Source of the DNA: Lycocorax pyrrhopterus obiensis
Taxonomy: Eukaryota; Chordata; Aves; Passeriformes; Paradisaeidae
Length of the DNA: 64,000 nucleotides
Direction of reading: 5' to 3'
NCBI GenBank assembly: GCA_014706295.1
Contig: JACSVZ010000024.1
Span: forward strand, 4,705,332 to 4,769,331
Each line of letters begins with the position of its first letter. Position 1 is the stretch's first letter. Positions 36,232 through 49,217 of this stretch are shown piece by piece. The notes under the pieces are model-generated. The model was not told the origin of the DNA and searched no databases. It worked only from the letters and a program-made list of their open reading frames with translations. A program made the position numbers and the translations under genes.

Positions 36232-36276
36232 TCCTCCTCCTCCTCCTCCTCCTCCTCCTCCTCCTCCTCCTCCTCC
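36232..36276. repeat. Perfect (TCC)15 microsatellite
   Basis: Fifteen uninterrupted TCC triplets, a pure pyrimidine tract on the plus strand. The low divergence suggests it is length-variable between individuals. Confidence 0.97.
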
Positions 36277-37364
36277 CAGCCGCTCCAGGGGCTCTCACTT
36301 TGGGTTAAACACAGCCAGGGCAGGAAAAAGCAGAGCTGAGCTCCAGGAAGATGAAATATCAGGGAGATTCACCCAGAATTCATGGTGGAGGCTCCGGGAG
36401 GAGCCAAGAGCCTGGCTGATGTCAGGGATTATCAGCAGAGATCCAAGGGGGTGGCTAAAGAGAAATGAAATTAACAGAGAGGTTAAATTAAATCAACAAA
36501 AGCAGTTCGGGGTGAGAAAAAAAGATAAAACATCGCCAGTGATGCCTTTTGCTTTTATTTGAAGCTGGTGTTTGACTGCACCCCGATTCTGGGCAACTCA
36601 AGTTTGTGTTTAAATCCATCCTGTCCACGTATTTCAGTTGAAATAACGGGATTGCAGCTGGAATTCTTGCCTTTAGCTGTGATCTTTGACTCCTGCACTG
36701 GTTTGCAGCATCCACACCAGGAATTCTCACTCTGTTTGGGTCCATTCAAGAAGAACTAAAGGCCAAATCCATGATTTGATGAATTTCAGGGTGCTTCAAA
36801 TCCCTATGCAAACATCTCCTCCTGCTCCTCCGGAGCTTCTGCCTCACTTTGTGACACTTTATTGATTTTTATTTTTTTTTCCCCTTTCCTTTTCTTCCTC
36901 TCCGCGTGGAAACAAATGAAAGCAGGAATTGGGTTTGTAAATAGATAATGGGACGTGAATGCAGAGTAATCAGTGCCATCCATGGACAGCCATACTGATT
37001 GTGCCAGGGGAGGCAATGGGATAAATATTTCATGCCTGCATTCGGTGGGAAGTGCGAGAGCAAGGGAAGGAATAAAGAAAAGAGTTGAGAAGGCCACACT
37101 TCAGTGCTTTCTCTCAGAAAAGAGGGGTTTTGATGGCGTTAACCCCGCTGTGTTCTGCGCAGAGGAATTGTGTTTAATGTGGAGGTTTCGGTGCCACTCA
37201 AGGGAAAAATATCCCGGGTTAAAAATGCTGCTGGAAAGGGTTTGGGATAAAATCAGTGGTTTGAGATGAAGTTTTTTCCTCAGGCTGAGCAGAGCTCAGG
37301 TGGGGCTTGGGGACAGGGTGGTGACAGCAAAGGAAAACACGAAAATAAAGAGGAAAATCCTGAA

Positions 37365-37440
37365 ATCCTGCTGGTCGTGGAATCATTGGAAAAGACCTCC
37401 AAGGCCATCAAATCCCACCAAATCCCACCATGCCCAGGAA
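37365..37440 (-). mobile_element. CR1 LINE 3' tail fragment
   Basis: The string tcgtggaatcattggaaaag followed by acctccaaggccatcaaatc, in reverse orientation. It is followed by a local duplication of caaatcccac. Confidence 0.65.
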
Positions 37441-37934
37441 AGCACAAGGGTGTTTGTGAGGGAGCGGGAGGGACGGACCCACAGCTCCTGCCAGGGCAGG
37501 AGTGGCTTTGGGAGCACCCTGGGAGGCACAGCAGGATTTCCGTGTGCCATTGGTGTCCTGGGGGCATGGCTGGCTGGTTTTCATGGAAGTTTGGGTGGTC
37601 AGAGAGGGAAATAAATCCAGGAGTGGGCACAGCAGGAGGGATCTGGGCATGGAAAGCTCCTGGCGTGCTCCTGTTTCTCTCTGCCACAAAGAACCACTGG
37701 GTAAAAACCTGAAATCTGTTCCTCCACCACGAGCTTGAATTGCAGGAGATAAATTGGGCTCAGACATCCAGAAAAAAACCCCGTATTTTTAAATTTTCAC
37801 TGCCACTCAGGGGTTTTTGATGCTCTTCAGGCAGTTCCAAGAGTTCCTGCATTTCCTGAGCGTTGATTTCTCTGTGCTGGGTGTCTCATGTTGAAGCCAC
37901 TTGACATTTGATCAGATTTATCTCAGTATTAAGT

Positions 37935-38080
37935 GATTGCCCATCCCTGGAAGTGCCCAAGGCCAGGTCGGATGGGGCTTGGAGCACCCTGGGACAGCGG
38001 AAGGTGTCCCTGCCCATGGCACTGGATGAGCTTTAAGGTCCCTCCCAACCCAACCCATTCCATGATTCTGGGATGATTTT
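37935..38080 (+). mobile_element. CR1 LINE 3'-end fragment
   Basis: Plus orientation: gcccatccctggaagtgccc, ggatggggcttggagcaccc, gatgagctttaaggtccctc and a tail of ccaacccattccatgattct. Confidence 0.88.
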
Positions 38081-39329
38081 CCATGTCCTGGTGATGGCAG
38101 CAAGGGGGACATGGGCAGAGGCTGGAAGAGGTTCTCAGGTTTAATGGGCATTAAATCAGTTCAGAGAAAAAGGAGGAGTCTGGAATACTGAGGAGCACGG
38201 TGGCAGAGGGCTGGGAGAAAGGGATTTTATTTCCCGGTCAGAAACTCAATTACGGATGGGGTTAACGGGGAGTGCTGGGAATTCCGAGCACATCCTGCGG
38301 TGCAGAGAGTGCTGGGAAGGTGGAGGCGACTCGGAGCTCCCTTTGACCATCCCTGGGTGTTTCCAGGTCTGACGGGATTCCCGTGTTCTCCTGGAGGCGG
38401 GGTTGGGCTCGTCGGGAAGGCTCCTGTGGCTCTGAGGGGTTGGTGGTGCACAGCCGGTGTCCTGCGTGTCCCCAGAGCCGCTGTCACCCTGCCCAGGGCC
38501 TGTGGGACCCGCCTGCCCTGTCCCCAAGCCCCTGCTTGGAAATTTGGGATGATTCCCTGCTTTCCTGGTTCTCCTCCCAGCTGAGCATCCTTCCCATTCC
38601 CTCTGGGATCCCTCCACAGCAGCCAGGGCATTTGCATGGCAAGGCCGTGCAGCTGTAATTAAATATTCCGTTATCAATTAACTATTAATGCCCTCTAATG
38701 ATTATTTTAAACCTGTGGGAGCCTCCTGGGGAAAAGCTGCAGGTGGGCACAGAGTTTTCCATGGAATGCTGAGCTCCAACCGTGGCATTTCTTATCCAGA
38801 GCATTTTAACCCCTTTTCCCACCCAGTCTGGGTGGGAAAACTTCCATCCTTTTAGGGGATGGAATCCTTCATCCTGCAGTTCTCCTGCTGGATTTCAGAT
38901 GGGAAAGGGGAGAGAAAAGGGGGTTTTGGAGGGAACAGAGGGGTGTGTGAGAGTCTGACAGGCTGTGCCTGGAAACGAGGAGCTGATGGGGATTTCTTGG
39001 CTGATTTCATCCTTTCCAAAAGCTGTCGATGTCTTGAGCAAGTGGCACGTGGAGCTGAGGAAAATTCCCGTGCAGGAAAGTCAGGGAAAGGTTTTCCTTC
39101 TCCCTAAACCTTCTGTGGGTGCAGAGCACCGGGGCTGTGATGGATTTTTTGTCCCCTCTCCTGGCTTTGCCTTCAGGAATTTTTCCTGCTGTTGCAAAGG
39201 CGGCAGGAAGTGCCATCCATTCATGTTTTCCTATTGATTTTCCAAGTGTTCATTCACTGGGCTGATGGAATTTGAACAGTTCAAGCAGTTGGGATCCTTG
39301 GAAGTTCGTGGTGGGATGGGTCTGGAAGG

Positions 39330-39440
39330 TCAGTCCTGGAAGGGGGACTTGAGGGGGCTCAGCCTGGACAAAAGGAGGCGCAGGAGGGCCTGGATTTGAT
39401 GATCCTGGAGGTCTTTTCCAACCTTAATGATTCCATGAGC
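39330..39440 (+). mobile_element. CR1 LINE 3' tail fragment
   Basis: Plus-oriented end with tttgatgatcctggaggtct, tttccaacctt and aatgattccatgag. Confidence 0.75.
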
Positions 39441-39561
39441 CTGTGGAGGTGAAGCGCCTGTGTCAGTGGATTCCCAGTCCTCAGGCTGCTGAATCCACCC
39501 TTCAAGGATGTGCTGAGTGAAAACAGAAATAGGGAGAGGGGACAGGGGAAGCTGAGCCTCG

Positions 39562-39922
39562 TCCAGGCAGGTGCGGTTTATTGTTGTCTCATTTTTATCT
39601 CAGGCCGTTGAATTGCAGCTGTGAAAGGGAAATTTGGCTCTGCACAGCCAAAGATTATGTACGAGGAGTTTGGCTGCTGATGCAGAATGAGCAGTGACCA
39701 GGCCCTTGGGGGGTGGGGGTATTAAGTTTAAGGGTGTTGTCATAACAACCAGCCAGGGGAACTTCCTCAGCACTGGTATGAGGCATCCCATGTTTGATCT
39801 CGGCCCCAAATCTGTTGGTTTGAACTCGGTTGTATGAGAGAGAGTTTCCAATTCAATCGGTTCAGCCGCCTCAGAGTCACTCAAGGATGGCAAAAAGCCA
39901 CAGAGAATCCAGTTCTGCCCCA
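39562..39922 (-). mobile_element. Possible solo LTR, 361 bp, minus orientation
   Basis: Flanked by a 5-bp direct repeat cctcg (39557-39561 and 39923-39927). On the minus strand it begins TGGGGCAG and ends CTGCCTGGA, weakly inverted ends with a non-canonical final base. An AATAAA lies at 39582-39577, near the 3' end as expected. It contains the near-palindrome GTTGTCATAACAAC (39736-39749), resembling an RFX X-box with two mismatches. The non-CA end keeps this tentative. A 107-codon frame inside it resembles no protein I know. Confidence 0.45.
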
Positions 39923-40354
39923 CCTCGCCTCCCTGGGAGAGCTGGGAGCGGGGATGGAGATAACCGACGGAGAAATGGTTGGGAACAACCCTAAAGCCCA
40001 GTTTTAAAATGTTCCAGTCACGCTCAGAGCGCTGCAGGATCCAGGCACGGGATAATCCAGCCTTTGGATCGTACTGTAGGTGGCAGAGATGCGTTAGTTA
40101 TGCAGCCTAATCACCCTGCAGCTCATTAACGGGCCACGAGCACCTCTGCATTAATTAATGCTGCCAATTCCAGCCTGGATCCCGCTTGGAGGAGCTCGGG
40201 TCACCTCTGGAGGCGCTGGGTGACTGAAGGGCTCTTCAGATGCTCCATGGGCTGTGAGATCTGCTGCTAAAAAATGTTTGATAATCAAATCTGAATTATC
40301 CTCTGCATGGAAGAGATTCCCAGGATCCTTTTGCCTTCACCTAAAAAACCAGAG

Positions 40355-40475
40355 GTGTTGGAATGCCAAGAGTGGGCGTTGGAATGCCAAGAGTGGGTCT
40401 TGGAATGCCAAGAATTGGTCTTGCAATGCCAGTAAAAGGTGTTGGAATGCCAAGAATGGGTCTTGGAATGGAAGT
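40355..40475. repeat. Short 22-bp tandem repeat
   Basis: Five to six copies of ggaatgccaagagtgggtct with small variants (ttgcaatgccagtaaaagg). Confidence 0.9.
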
Positions 40476-41137
40476 AATTAATTAAGTGATAGCTGGGGAT
40501 TAAAATAATCAACTTTCATGAACAGGAACAAGGTTCCCTGAGAGCTTTGCTCTGTCCCCACCACGGTGAATGTCACCACTGGGGACCTCAGTCCAAGTGC
40601 TGTGACTTGGGAAAAATGTTGTGTTCCAGTCTAAAACTTGGCTTGGGATAAAACTCAGCCAGGAATTGTGAGTTGGAGTTTAATGAAGCAAAGAGCCTCA
40701 TATTTTAAAAGGAAATAAAATGATAAAGAGTTTTGAAGGGCTGTTGCTGGGCTCTGGAGCTTCCCACCTTGGTGGCTGGCTGGAATCTTCCTCAGGTCGG
40801 GATAGGTCATAAATAAAACCAAAATTAAAGAGGTTTTTTGCCATCCTTTGCCTTCCTGGGTTAAACAGAGATTTTTGTCGTGGGTTAAGCAAATGTGAAG
40901 AAGGGAACTGAATAAGCTTGGGAGTGTTCTTTGCCTTAGGAAAAAGGAATGGAAACGCCTGCAGTGACAAACATGGAGCTCTCAGATGGGAATCCCAGCA
41001 GGAATGAGAGGCTGGAAGCACCATGGGGTGGGCGGTGCTCTCCTTGGGGGTGGGGTGCCCACGGAGGAGTTCCCGAGTTCCTGGTGGAGGAGGGCAGCCC
41101 GGAGAGCCGGGTTTGGGGCGTCCCTCCGGGGTGCTGA

Positions 41138-41915
<778 letters not shown>

Positions 41916-43987
41916 TTCAGGATTGGGATAAAAAGATTTCAGGATTAGGATGCTCAGGTGCTGTTGAGGGACAGGAGATCCTTTGGCAGTGGAGAGAAGA
42001 TGCTGCTCCGAGGCTGTGGCAGCCCTGGGTGGGACCAGAGGCTCTCCAGAATGGATTGAGTGGATTCCTTGGAAGTGTTCCCACCATTCCCTGTGACGAC
42101 TCTGAAGGAGGTTGTGGGTGCAGCTGGCTCTGGAGGCAGGATCCAGGAGAGGGGAAGTGAAGCAGGAAGGAGCAGGAATGACACCCAGTCCCTCCTGCAG
42201 TCCCCTCCCAAGGCTGGGCTCCGTGGAGCTCAGCAGGTTTCCTTTGGCTGGGAAAAAGTTCCACAGCTCTGGAGAGGAGTCAGGGGAAAGGGAGAGGATT
42301 TTCCTTGGATAAATCCGCAAAGCTGCTCCATTTGGATGCTCCCTGGTTGTTCTTAGCGGTGCTGGCATGGCCTCAGCACACGAACCACAGCATTATTCGA
42401 CTTCCCTGCTTTCCTTGACCCCGTAAATGACTTTATTACAAGGGAAAAAAAAACCCCCTTTTGTTGTTGCCGTGCAGCACAAACGCCTGGAAAAGGCAGC
42501 TTCCCTTCGGATGCCTTTTCCCCGGCTGTCAGGAGCGCTGCTTTCTCCGAATCACCTGCCTGAGCCAGCCCTTCTCCCTCCACAGGAAAGTCGGGATGAG
42601 TGTTCTAATTCCCCCTGATGAGATAAATGTCGGGGGATTCTCCTCTCATGCACTGAATGAACTGGGAATGAACTGGGCACGGAGTGTTCAAAAATGAACT
42701 GAACTCCCCGTTCCTGAGCTGGAATCGAGGCAGGATCTCGGCCCAGCTGCCAGAGGGGACCTGCCCTCATTTTTCCTGCTGGTTTTTGTGGAGTTTGGCA
42801 GCTTTTTTCTGTCTTTCAGTGCTTAAAAAGCAAAGCAAAACAAGCAGCCAAGCAATAAAAGCTCCCTGGGATGAAGGGGAGGGGTCTGAAGGCAGCAGGA
42901 TCTGTAGGACAGGAGATGCTGATACTTTAAAAACCTCCCTGTAACCCTTCCCACAACCCGGCCTGGACATAAATATTTCACTGGAGATAAATCCCTACAA
43001 AACAGGCCACGTAATTCCACAGGATGCAGAGCAGCTGAAATGCATTTTTCATCAGGAGAGCCGCGTCAGGATCGGCCAGGAGAAGGAGGGGAGGCTTTAG
43101 GGCGGCTCTAATTTGTTGTCTGTTTCCCAAAGACGTGTCTGTACATCATTTATGAACCCCCTGTGTCCTCTGGGACGGGGCCTGGCTTTGCTGATAATCT
43201 ATAAGAAAACAATTTCCCTTGCAGCTTGTTTAAATTGATCCCGAGTTTTGCGGAACACCGTCGCTGTCTGTTCCCTCTCGGCTCTCCCTAATCCGTGCCC
43301 TCATTTGGAAATCACTTCAGGAATGTAAAAGCAAGGTTAGATGCAATCAGGCTGTGGAAAGGGGGTTTTTTTTTGGTGTTGTTGAACACAGCAAATTCAT
43401 TCCCTCCCTGGGAGAGTTCGATATTTCCCCCTTCCCTTCTCCCTTTCGTTAAGGTGAATCTCGATCTTTGCAAATGCTTTTTCCCCACTCCCTGTGTAAG
43501 GAAATCAAAGGGGCTCTGAGAAATCTGTGGATAGGAATTTTTTATTTTATTTTCTTCCATCCTGGCTCCTCACAAAGGTGCCTGCAGGTGGAAGAAAATA
43601 ATGCTGAAGTGTTTTAGTCAGGTGAGGTGGCAGGACCTCAGGTGTCCCGTGTCCTCCCCGATCAGAGGGGCTGGAAATGCAGGGCTGGAATGGCAGAGAC
43701 GCTGGAGAGATGGGAATGCTGCCCTGCCCCTGCTGCCCCTCTCTGCACATGTTTTATGGCAGAACTTGGCTCCCTAATTGCTCTGGAGCTGATTGTTACC
43801 AACACATAATTGCAGCTTTTATCGATCTCCCCGCCCCGGCCGCTTCCCTTCCCTCCGGCAGGAAGATAAATGGGATGAGCTCCAGCCCTGGCACAGGACA
43901 GATCCCAGCAGGGCTGGCTCCGTCAGGGAGGGGCTGGGGAGCTCTCTGTGGCACGTGTGAGACACTCAAATGGCTTTTTGAGGGATT

Positions 43988-44105
43988 CGTGGAATCTTGG
44001 AATGGTTTGGGTTGGCAGGGACCTTAAATCCCGTCCGCTTCCAGCCCGTGCCACGGGCACCTTCCACTGTGCCAGGGTGCTCCCAGCCCCATCCAGCTGG
44101 CTTTG
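43988..44105 (-). mobile_element. CR1 LINE 3'-end fragment
   Basis: The string ggaatggtttgggttggcag, then ccacgggcaccttccactgt and ccagggtgctcccagcccc, in reverse orientation. It directly borders the minisatellite that follows. Confidence 0.85.
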
Positions 44106-44139
44106 ATTTACAGGTCTGTCCATGGATAGGCTTCAGTCT

Positions 44140-44775
44140 GGAGAGATCTTCCCCTCCTCATCCTGGATGCTCCTCTCTTCATCTTGGATCTTCCATTTCT
44201 CGTCTGGGATCTTCCCCTCCTCATCCTGCATGTTCCCCTCCTCATTTTCCATCTTCCCCTCCTCATCTTAGATCTCCCACTCCTCATCCTGGATCTTCCC
44301 CTTTTCATCCAGGATCTTCTACTCTTTATCCTGGATCTTCCTCTCTTCATCTTGGATCTTCCTCTCTTCGTCCTGGATGTTCCCCTCCTCATTTTCCATC
44401 TTCCCCTCCTCATCTTGATCTCCCACTCTCCTCATCTTGGATCTTCCCCTCCTCATCCTGGATCTTCCCTTTTCATCCAGGATCTTCTGCTCTTTATCCA
44501 GGATCTTCCTCTCTTCATCTTGGATCTTCCATTCCTCATCTTGGATCTTCCCCTCCTCATCCTGGATCTTCCACTCTTCGTCCTGCATCTTCCCCTTTTC
44601 ATCCTGGATCTTCCCCTCCTCATTTTAGGTCTTCCCCTCCTCATCTTGGATCTTCCATTCCTCATCCAGGATCTTCCCCTTTTCATCCTGGATCTTCCCC
44701 TCCTCATCCTGGATCTTCCCCTCCTCATCCTGGATCTTCCTCTCCTCATCCTGGATCTTCCCCTCCTCGTCCTGT
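44140..44775. repeat. Pyrimidine-rich minisatellite, about 21-bp unit
   Basis: About 29 copies of tcctcatcctggatcttccc. The plus strand is mostly C and T and the minus strand mostly A and G across more than 600 bp. A few units are truncated or carry tttt in place of cctc. Open frames on both strands are repeat artefacts. Confidence 0.95.
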
Positions 44776-45797
44776 GTCACCCCCTTGGGCTGCAAAGGGA
44801 TTTTTAGCTCCTGCCATGCAACCTGTGGAGTCTCCTGGGCAATCCTGGGTAACTCTGGTGCTTGTGCAGTCTCTGATTCCCAAAGATCCCTCGCTCAGGC
44901 TGCCAAAAGAGGGATTTTTCCAAAGAGTTGCGTTTGAGGGGGTTTCTCTTCACCCCCAAGAACCAGAAGCACTGTGAGCATCCTGCTGTATCCCAGGAGC
45001 TGCTGAATCATCCCAGCAGGAGGGAGAGATCCGGGCGGGATCTGGATTTAACAGCAATTCCCCCAGCAAGGAGAACAGAGCTGCACAGAATAGATTTTTT
45101 TGGTCGCTGCTGCCGAAATGCTGTTTTCCAAATTAAAAATAAATAAATGTCTGCTTAAATTCTCATTTAGAGCAACATGAAGTGGTTGAAAAGGAACAGC
45201 CCGGCCTGCCTGCCGCGCTGGCAGAGCTTTGTAATGTCATCTCTCAAATCTGACAGGATGCTGAGTGTTCCATTAGATCTGCTGGATGTGTGTGAGCAGC
45301 AAAACCCTCCAGAAAACAGGAGTTTGTGTTCATCCAATTATCCTGCCACAGTCCTTTGTAGTGCTGCTCCGCATTCCAATTGACAAACAAAGTAGATTTT
45401 CAAATACCGGATTTTGGAGGGCAGGGAGTGGGAGAATTGTTCTGATTTATTTAATTAAAAAAAAAAAACCCAGAAACAAGTGGTGCTTTATTGTGCCTGG
45501 TTCTGATGTAAACGGAGTCGTTTGTAAAGGCTGACTCCCGTCCTTACGGCTCCAGAATGAAGGATGAAGGGCAGAGGATGCAGTGATCCCTGTTTATCGA
45601 TTATCCCGGAAAGGGACATGATGCAATTAGGGAGGAGATGCTTCCCAGGGATGCAGCTCAGCCTCTGGAGTTCGGGATTGGTTTTCCATCGGGATGGGAT
45701 CTGGCAGGGGTGGCTCTGGGAGAACCTTGGTTAGAAATGTGTCCCTGAAAAATTTCCGGGCCTGGGTGTATCCAAATTATGAATTCCCCACGCCAGA

Positions 45798-45860
45798 GAA
45801 TCCTGGAATGGTTTGGGTTGGAAGGGACCTTAAAGCCCATCTTGTTCCACCCCCTGCCAC
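45798..45860 (-). mobile_element. CR1 LINE 3' tail fragment
   Basis: The string gagaatcctggaatggtttg, then ggaagggaccttaaagccca and ccaccccctgcca, in reverse orientation. Confidence 0.8.
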
Positions 45861-46257
45861 CCTCCATTGCCTTCTCCTGCATTTGGGATGTTCAGCACTG
45901 GGGAAATCCGTGCAGGCTGCTGTGTCCTGATGGGAAAAGTTGACCTTTCCAAGGATGTCTCATCCCATCCATGGTGCCACCATCGGCCCTGGGGGGGTTC
46001 ACCAATGCTTGGGAAGCTTTGCTCGGCCTCTAAATTCCCTTTATTGTGCACAAATCACCCGAGCTGAGCTTTTGTGGAGAGTGGAAACATTCCCTGGGGA
46101 CCGGATAACGGGATGTGCAGTGGGAACACAAAAATGGGATTATTTTATAAAGCTGCTCCGCCACTGATCGTGCCCCAAAGCACAAGCACAGAGCAGAGGG
46201 TCAGGGACTGCCCAGCCCCGATCCACATCCTGCCATAGCCCAAATTCAGCCTTGGAA

Positions 46258-46526
46258 ACTTGGAATTGGCTGGGATTTATTGCCTGGGAGGGAATGGTGG
46301 CCGGGATTGGGGGGGTTATCCCTGTGTTTGCTTGGAAAACAGGACAGCCTGGGAGTCGTGGCTTTGGGCTCCTGTTGGTGGGGAAAAGAAAGAATTTTGG
46401 GAATGGGGTTGATGTTATCGCTGTAAATAAGGAGCAGGGATAAAACTTGGAATTGGCTGGGGTTTATTGCCTGGGAGGGAATGTTGGCTGGGATTGGGGA
46501 GGTTATCCCTGTGTTTGCTTGGAAAA
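46258..46526. repeat. 187-bp tandem duplication, second unit truncated
   Basis: The block acttggaattggctgggatt ... gtttgcttggaaaa occurs at 46258-46339 and again at 46445-46526. Between them lies a 104-bp segment (46340-46443) that recurs at 49114-49217. Confidence 0.9.
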
Positions 46527-47364
46527 AGCTGGAGAATCACTGCAGGATGGTCTGTCACTATTTTAGTTGAGGCAGAAACAGGTTTTTACCCCAAAAACGT
46601 GAGGTTTGGTAGCCCCGAGTCCTTTCTTTGATCCATCGATAACACATTGATGAAAAACCCCGAGATCAGGCTGGAAATATCCCGTGATTCCCATCCACGT
46701 GGATCCTCGGGGCATCCCAAAACCTGCTGCTTTCTTCTCCTCCTGCCGCACTTGCAGGTGGGTTTGGAGTAAAAAGAAGCACGAGTTCGATTTGCTTTGG
46801 CAGCAGCCTGCCGTTAATTAGTTTTCCCTTCTCCAATTAATACAAAAAGGCAGCTCCCCTGAACAGATTGAAGCTGCTGAGGAGCGGCTTTCCCTCCCTC
46901 ATGAATATTTGTCAGCTAACGCGGCCCTCAGATTGAAGTTATCGCCGCTTTGTTTAAAGGGAAAGCCAAAAGCTGGCGGTAAATGAGGAGGGAAGAGCTG
47001 CACCCTCAAAGCACCACCTCAGGTGAGCTTCAAGGAGCCTCTCCCCGTCTGAGGTTCCTGCAGCAGCTGTTCCAAACCGGCTTTTTTTAAGCCCAAAAAA
47101 GAAGCGCCCGCGATGGAAAAGCCCCTCGTTAGTGACGTGGGTGATTCTGCTGGACAGCTTTGTCTCAGGAGTGTGCTCATTTAGGGATGAAAGGCTGGCA
47201 CGATGGAGAACACGGCGAGAGAGGGTTTGAAGTGGGTGCAGGGCTGGGTTTCTCCACCGATAAGGGCTGGCTTGTCAGGAAAAGGCTCCCTGGAAGTGGT
47301 TTGGACACGGAGCTCTCTACTGGGAAGCTGCTCTTCAACCTCAGCAGCTCCAGCCTGCCTGGGA

Positions 47365-48035
47365 AGGCTGGGTTATCCCAGTTCCTGCCAGTGGAGGCTG
47401 GGTTATCCCAATTCCTGCCTGGGAAGGCCGGGTTATCCCAATTCCTGCCAGTGTAGGATGGGTTATCCCAATTCCTGCCTGGGAAGGCTGGGTTATCCCA
47501 ATTCCTGCCAGTGTAGGATGGGTTATCCCAATTCCTGCCTGGGAAGGCTGGGTTATCCCAATTCCTGCCAGTGTGGGCTGGGTTATCCCAATTCCTGCCA
47601 GTGGAGGCTGGATTATCCCACCTCCTGCCAGTGGAGGCTGGGTTATCCCAATTCCTGCCAGTCAAGGCTGGATTATCCCAATTCCTGCCTGGGAAGGCTG
47701 GGTTATCCCAACTCCTGCCAGTGGAGGCTGGATTATCCCAATTCCTGCCAGTCAAGGCTGGATTATCCCAATTCCTGCCAGTGTAGGATGGATTATCCCA
47801 ATTCCTGCCAGTGCAGGCTGGATTATCCCAATTCCTGCCTGGGAAGGCTGGATTATCCCAATTCCTGCCAGTGTGGGCTGGATTATCCAATTCCTGCCAG
47901 GAAAGGCTGGGTTATCCCAATTCCTGCCAGTGTGGGCTGGATTATCCCAATTCCTGCCAGTGAAACTGGATTATCCCAATTCCTGGCAGTGTAGGATGGA
48001 ATTCGTGCCAGGGAAAGCCGGGTTATCCCAATTCC
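47365..48035. repeat. Minisatellite, 30-bp unit
   Basis: About 22 copies of gctgggttatcccaattcct followed by gccagtgtag, with variant ends gggaag, gtggag and gtcaag that recur in patterns. Units to the right mostly have gattatccc in place of ggttatccc, so the array has two subtypes. Confidence 0.95.
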
Positions 48036-48745
48036 AGGTGTTTGTGCTGCTCCCAGATGGTTCTGCTCGGTGGGGTTTGTGTTTGGAGGGAGCCTCGGCT
48101 GCAGCAGCCAAATCCACCTCAAATTCCACCTCAGGAAAACAAATTGCTGCTCCCTGGCCTGCTGGGAGAGGATGGGGCTCTTGGAGATGGATGGAATTCT
48201 TGTTCCCTTTCCTGGTTTTCCTCCTCTCCTGGCGGAGGTTTGGAGCAGGGAGTGAGGGAATGGTCGCGCTTGGATGTGGGGCTCCAGACGGATGTTTCCC
48301 TTTGCCAGCAATCTGGGTTTCATTTGGTTTTCCCTGCTGTTTTCCTGCTTTTTGGAGTCTGCTGTTTATCAGACCGTGTCTGCAGTTTTTAGGGTGTGAG
48401 TGCTCCCATGGAATGGCTCTGGATATTCCATAATGGATTCGTGGAATAAATTCCTGCAGCAGGAAAACCGGCGGGAAACCAACTCAGCATTTTCCTCTCA
48501 GCATCCCTGAAGTTTTTTAGAGCTTCCCTTTTTTCTGCCTCCCATTTTTAGTGTTACAGAGGGGTGAGGGGGCTTGGACCCCATTTTTATCCTCAGATTA
48601 AAGCTCTCCAAAGCCCTACCATGGAAAATAAATCCCTCCTGCTTTGGGGGGGTCAGGCTAAGCTGGCTGATCCCAATGGGAAGGATGCAGGATGTGGGTG
48701 ACGCACAACTCCAGCTTCGTTTTCTCTTTAAAATAAAAACTTTAA

Positions 48746-48946
<201 letters not shown>

Positions 48947-49113
48947 TAATCTCTGAAACTTTGCCTCTCCTCAGAGTTCGGGTGCTTTTCCCTCTCTTCC
49001 CTCTGCATTTCTGCATCACTTCCTCCTCGCGGTGCTCTGTTCACAAGCATTTACTAACTCCTGGAAGGGGCACGAGGGGCTTGGAGTGTGTGGGTTTGGT
49101 TGGTTCTGTGCTC

Positions 49114-49217
49114 CAGGACAGCCTGGGGGCCGTGGCTTCGGGCTCCTGTTAGTGGGGAAAAGAAAGAATTTTGGGAATGGGGTTGATGTTATCGCTGTGA
49201 ATAAGGAGCAGGGATAA
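49114..49217. repeat. 104-bp dispersed repeat, second copy
   Basis: It runs from caggacagcctgggg to gagcagggataa and matches 46340-46443 with about five differences, all transitions. The family is unknown to me and no target duplication is visible. Confidence 0.85.

Noticed and set aside
39600..39923. A 107-codon minus-strand frame that looks less repetitive than most
   Set aside because: It lies within the possible LTR at 39562-39922, appears to begin without an ATG, and matches no protein I recognise.
47177..47890. A 237-codon minus-strand frame with NWDNPA repeats
   Set aside because: It is the 30-bp minisatellite read in a frame that stays open because 30 is divisible by three.
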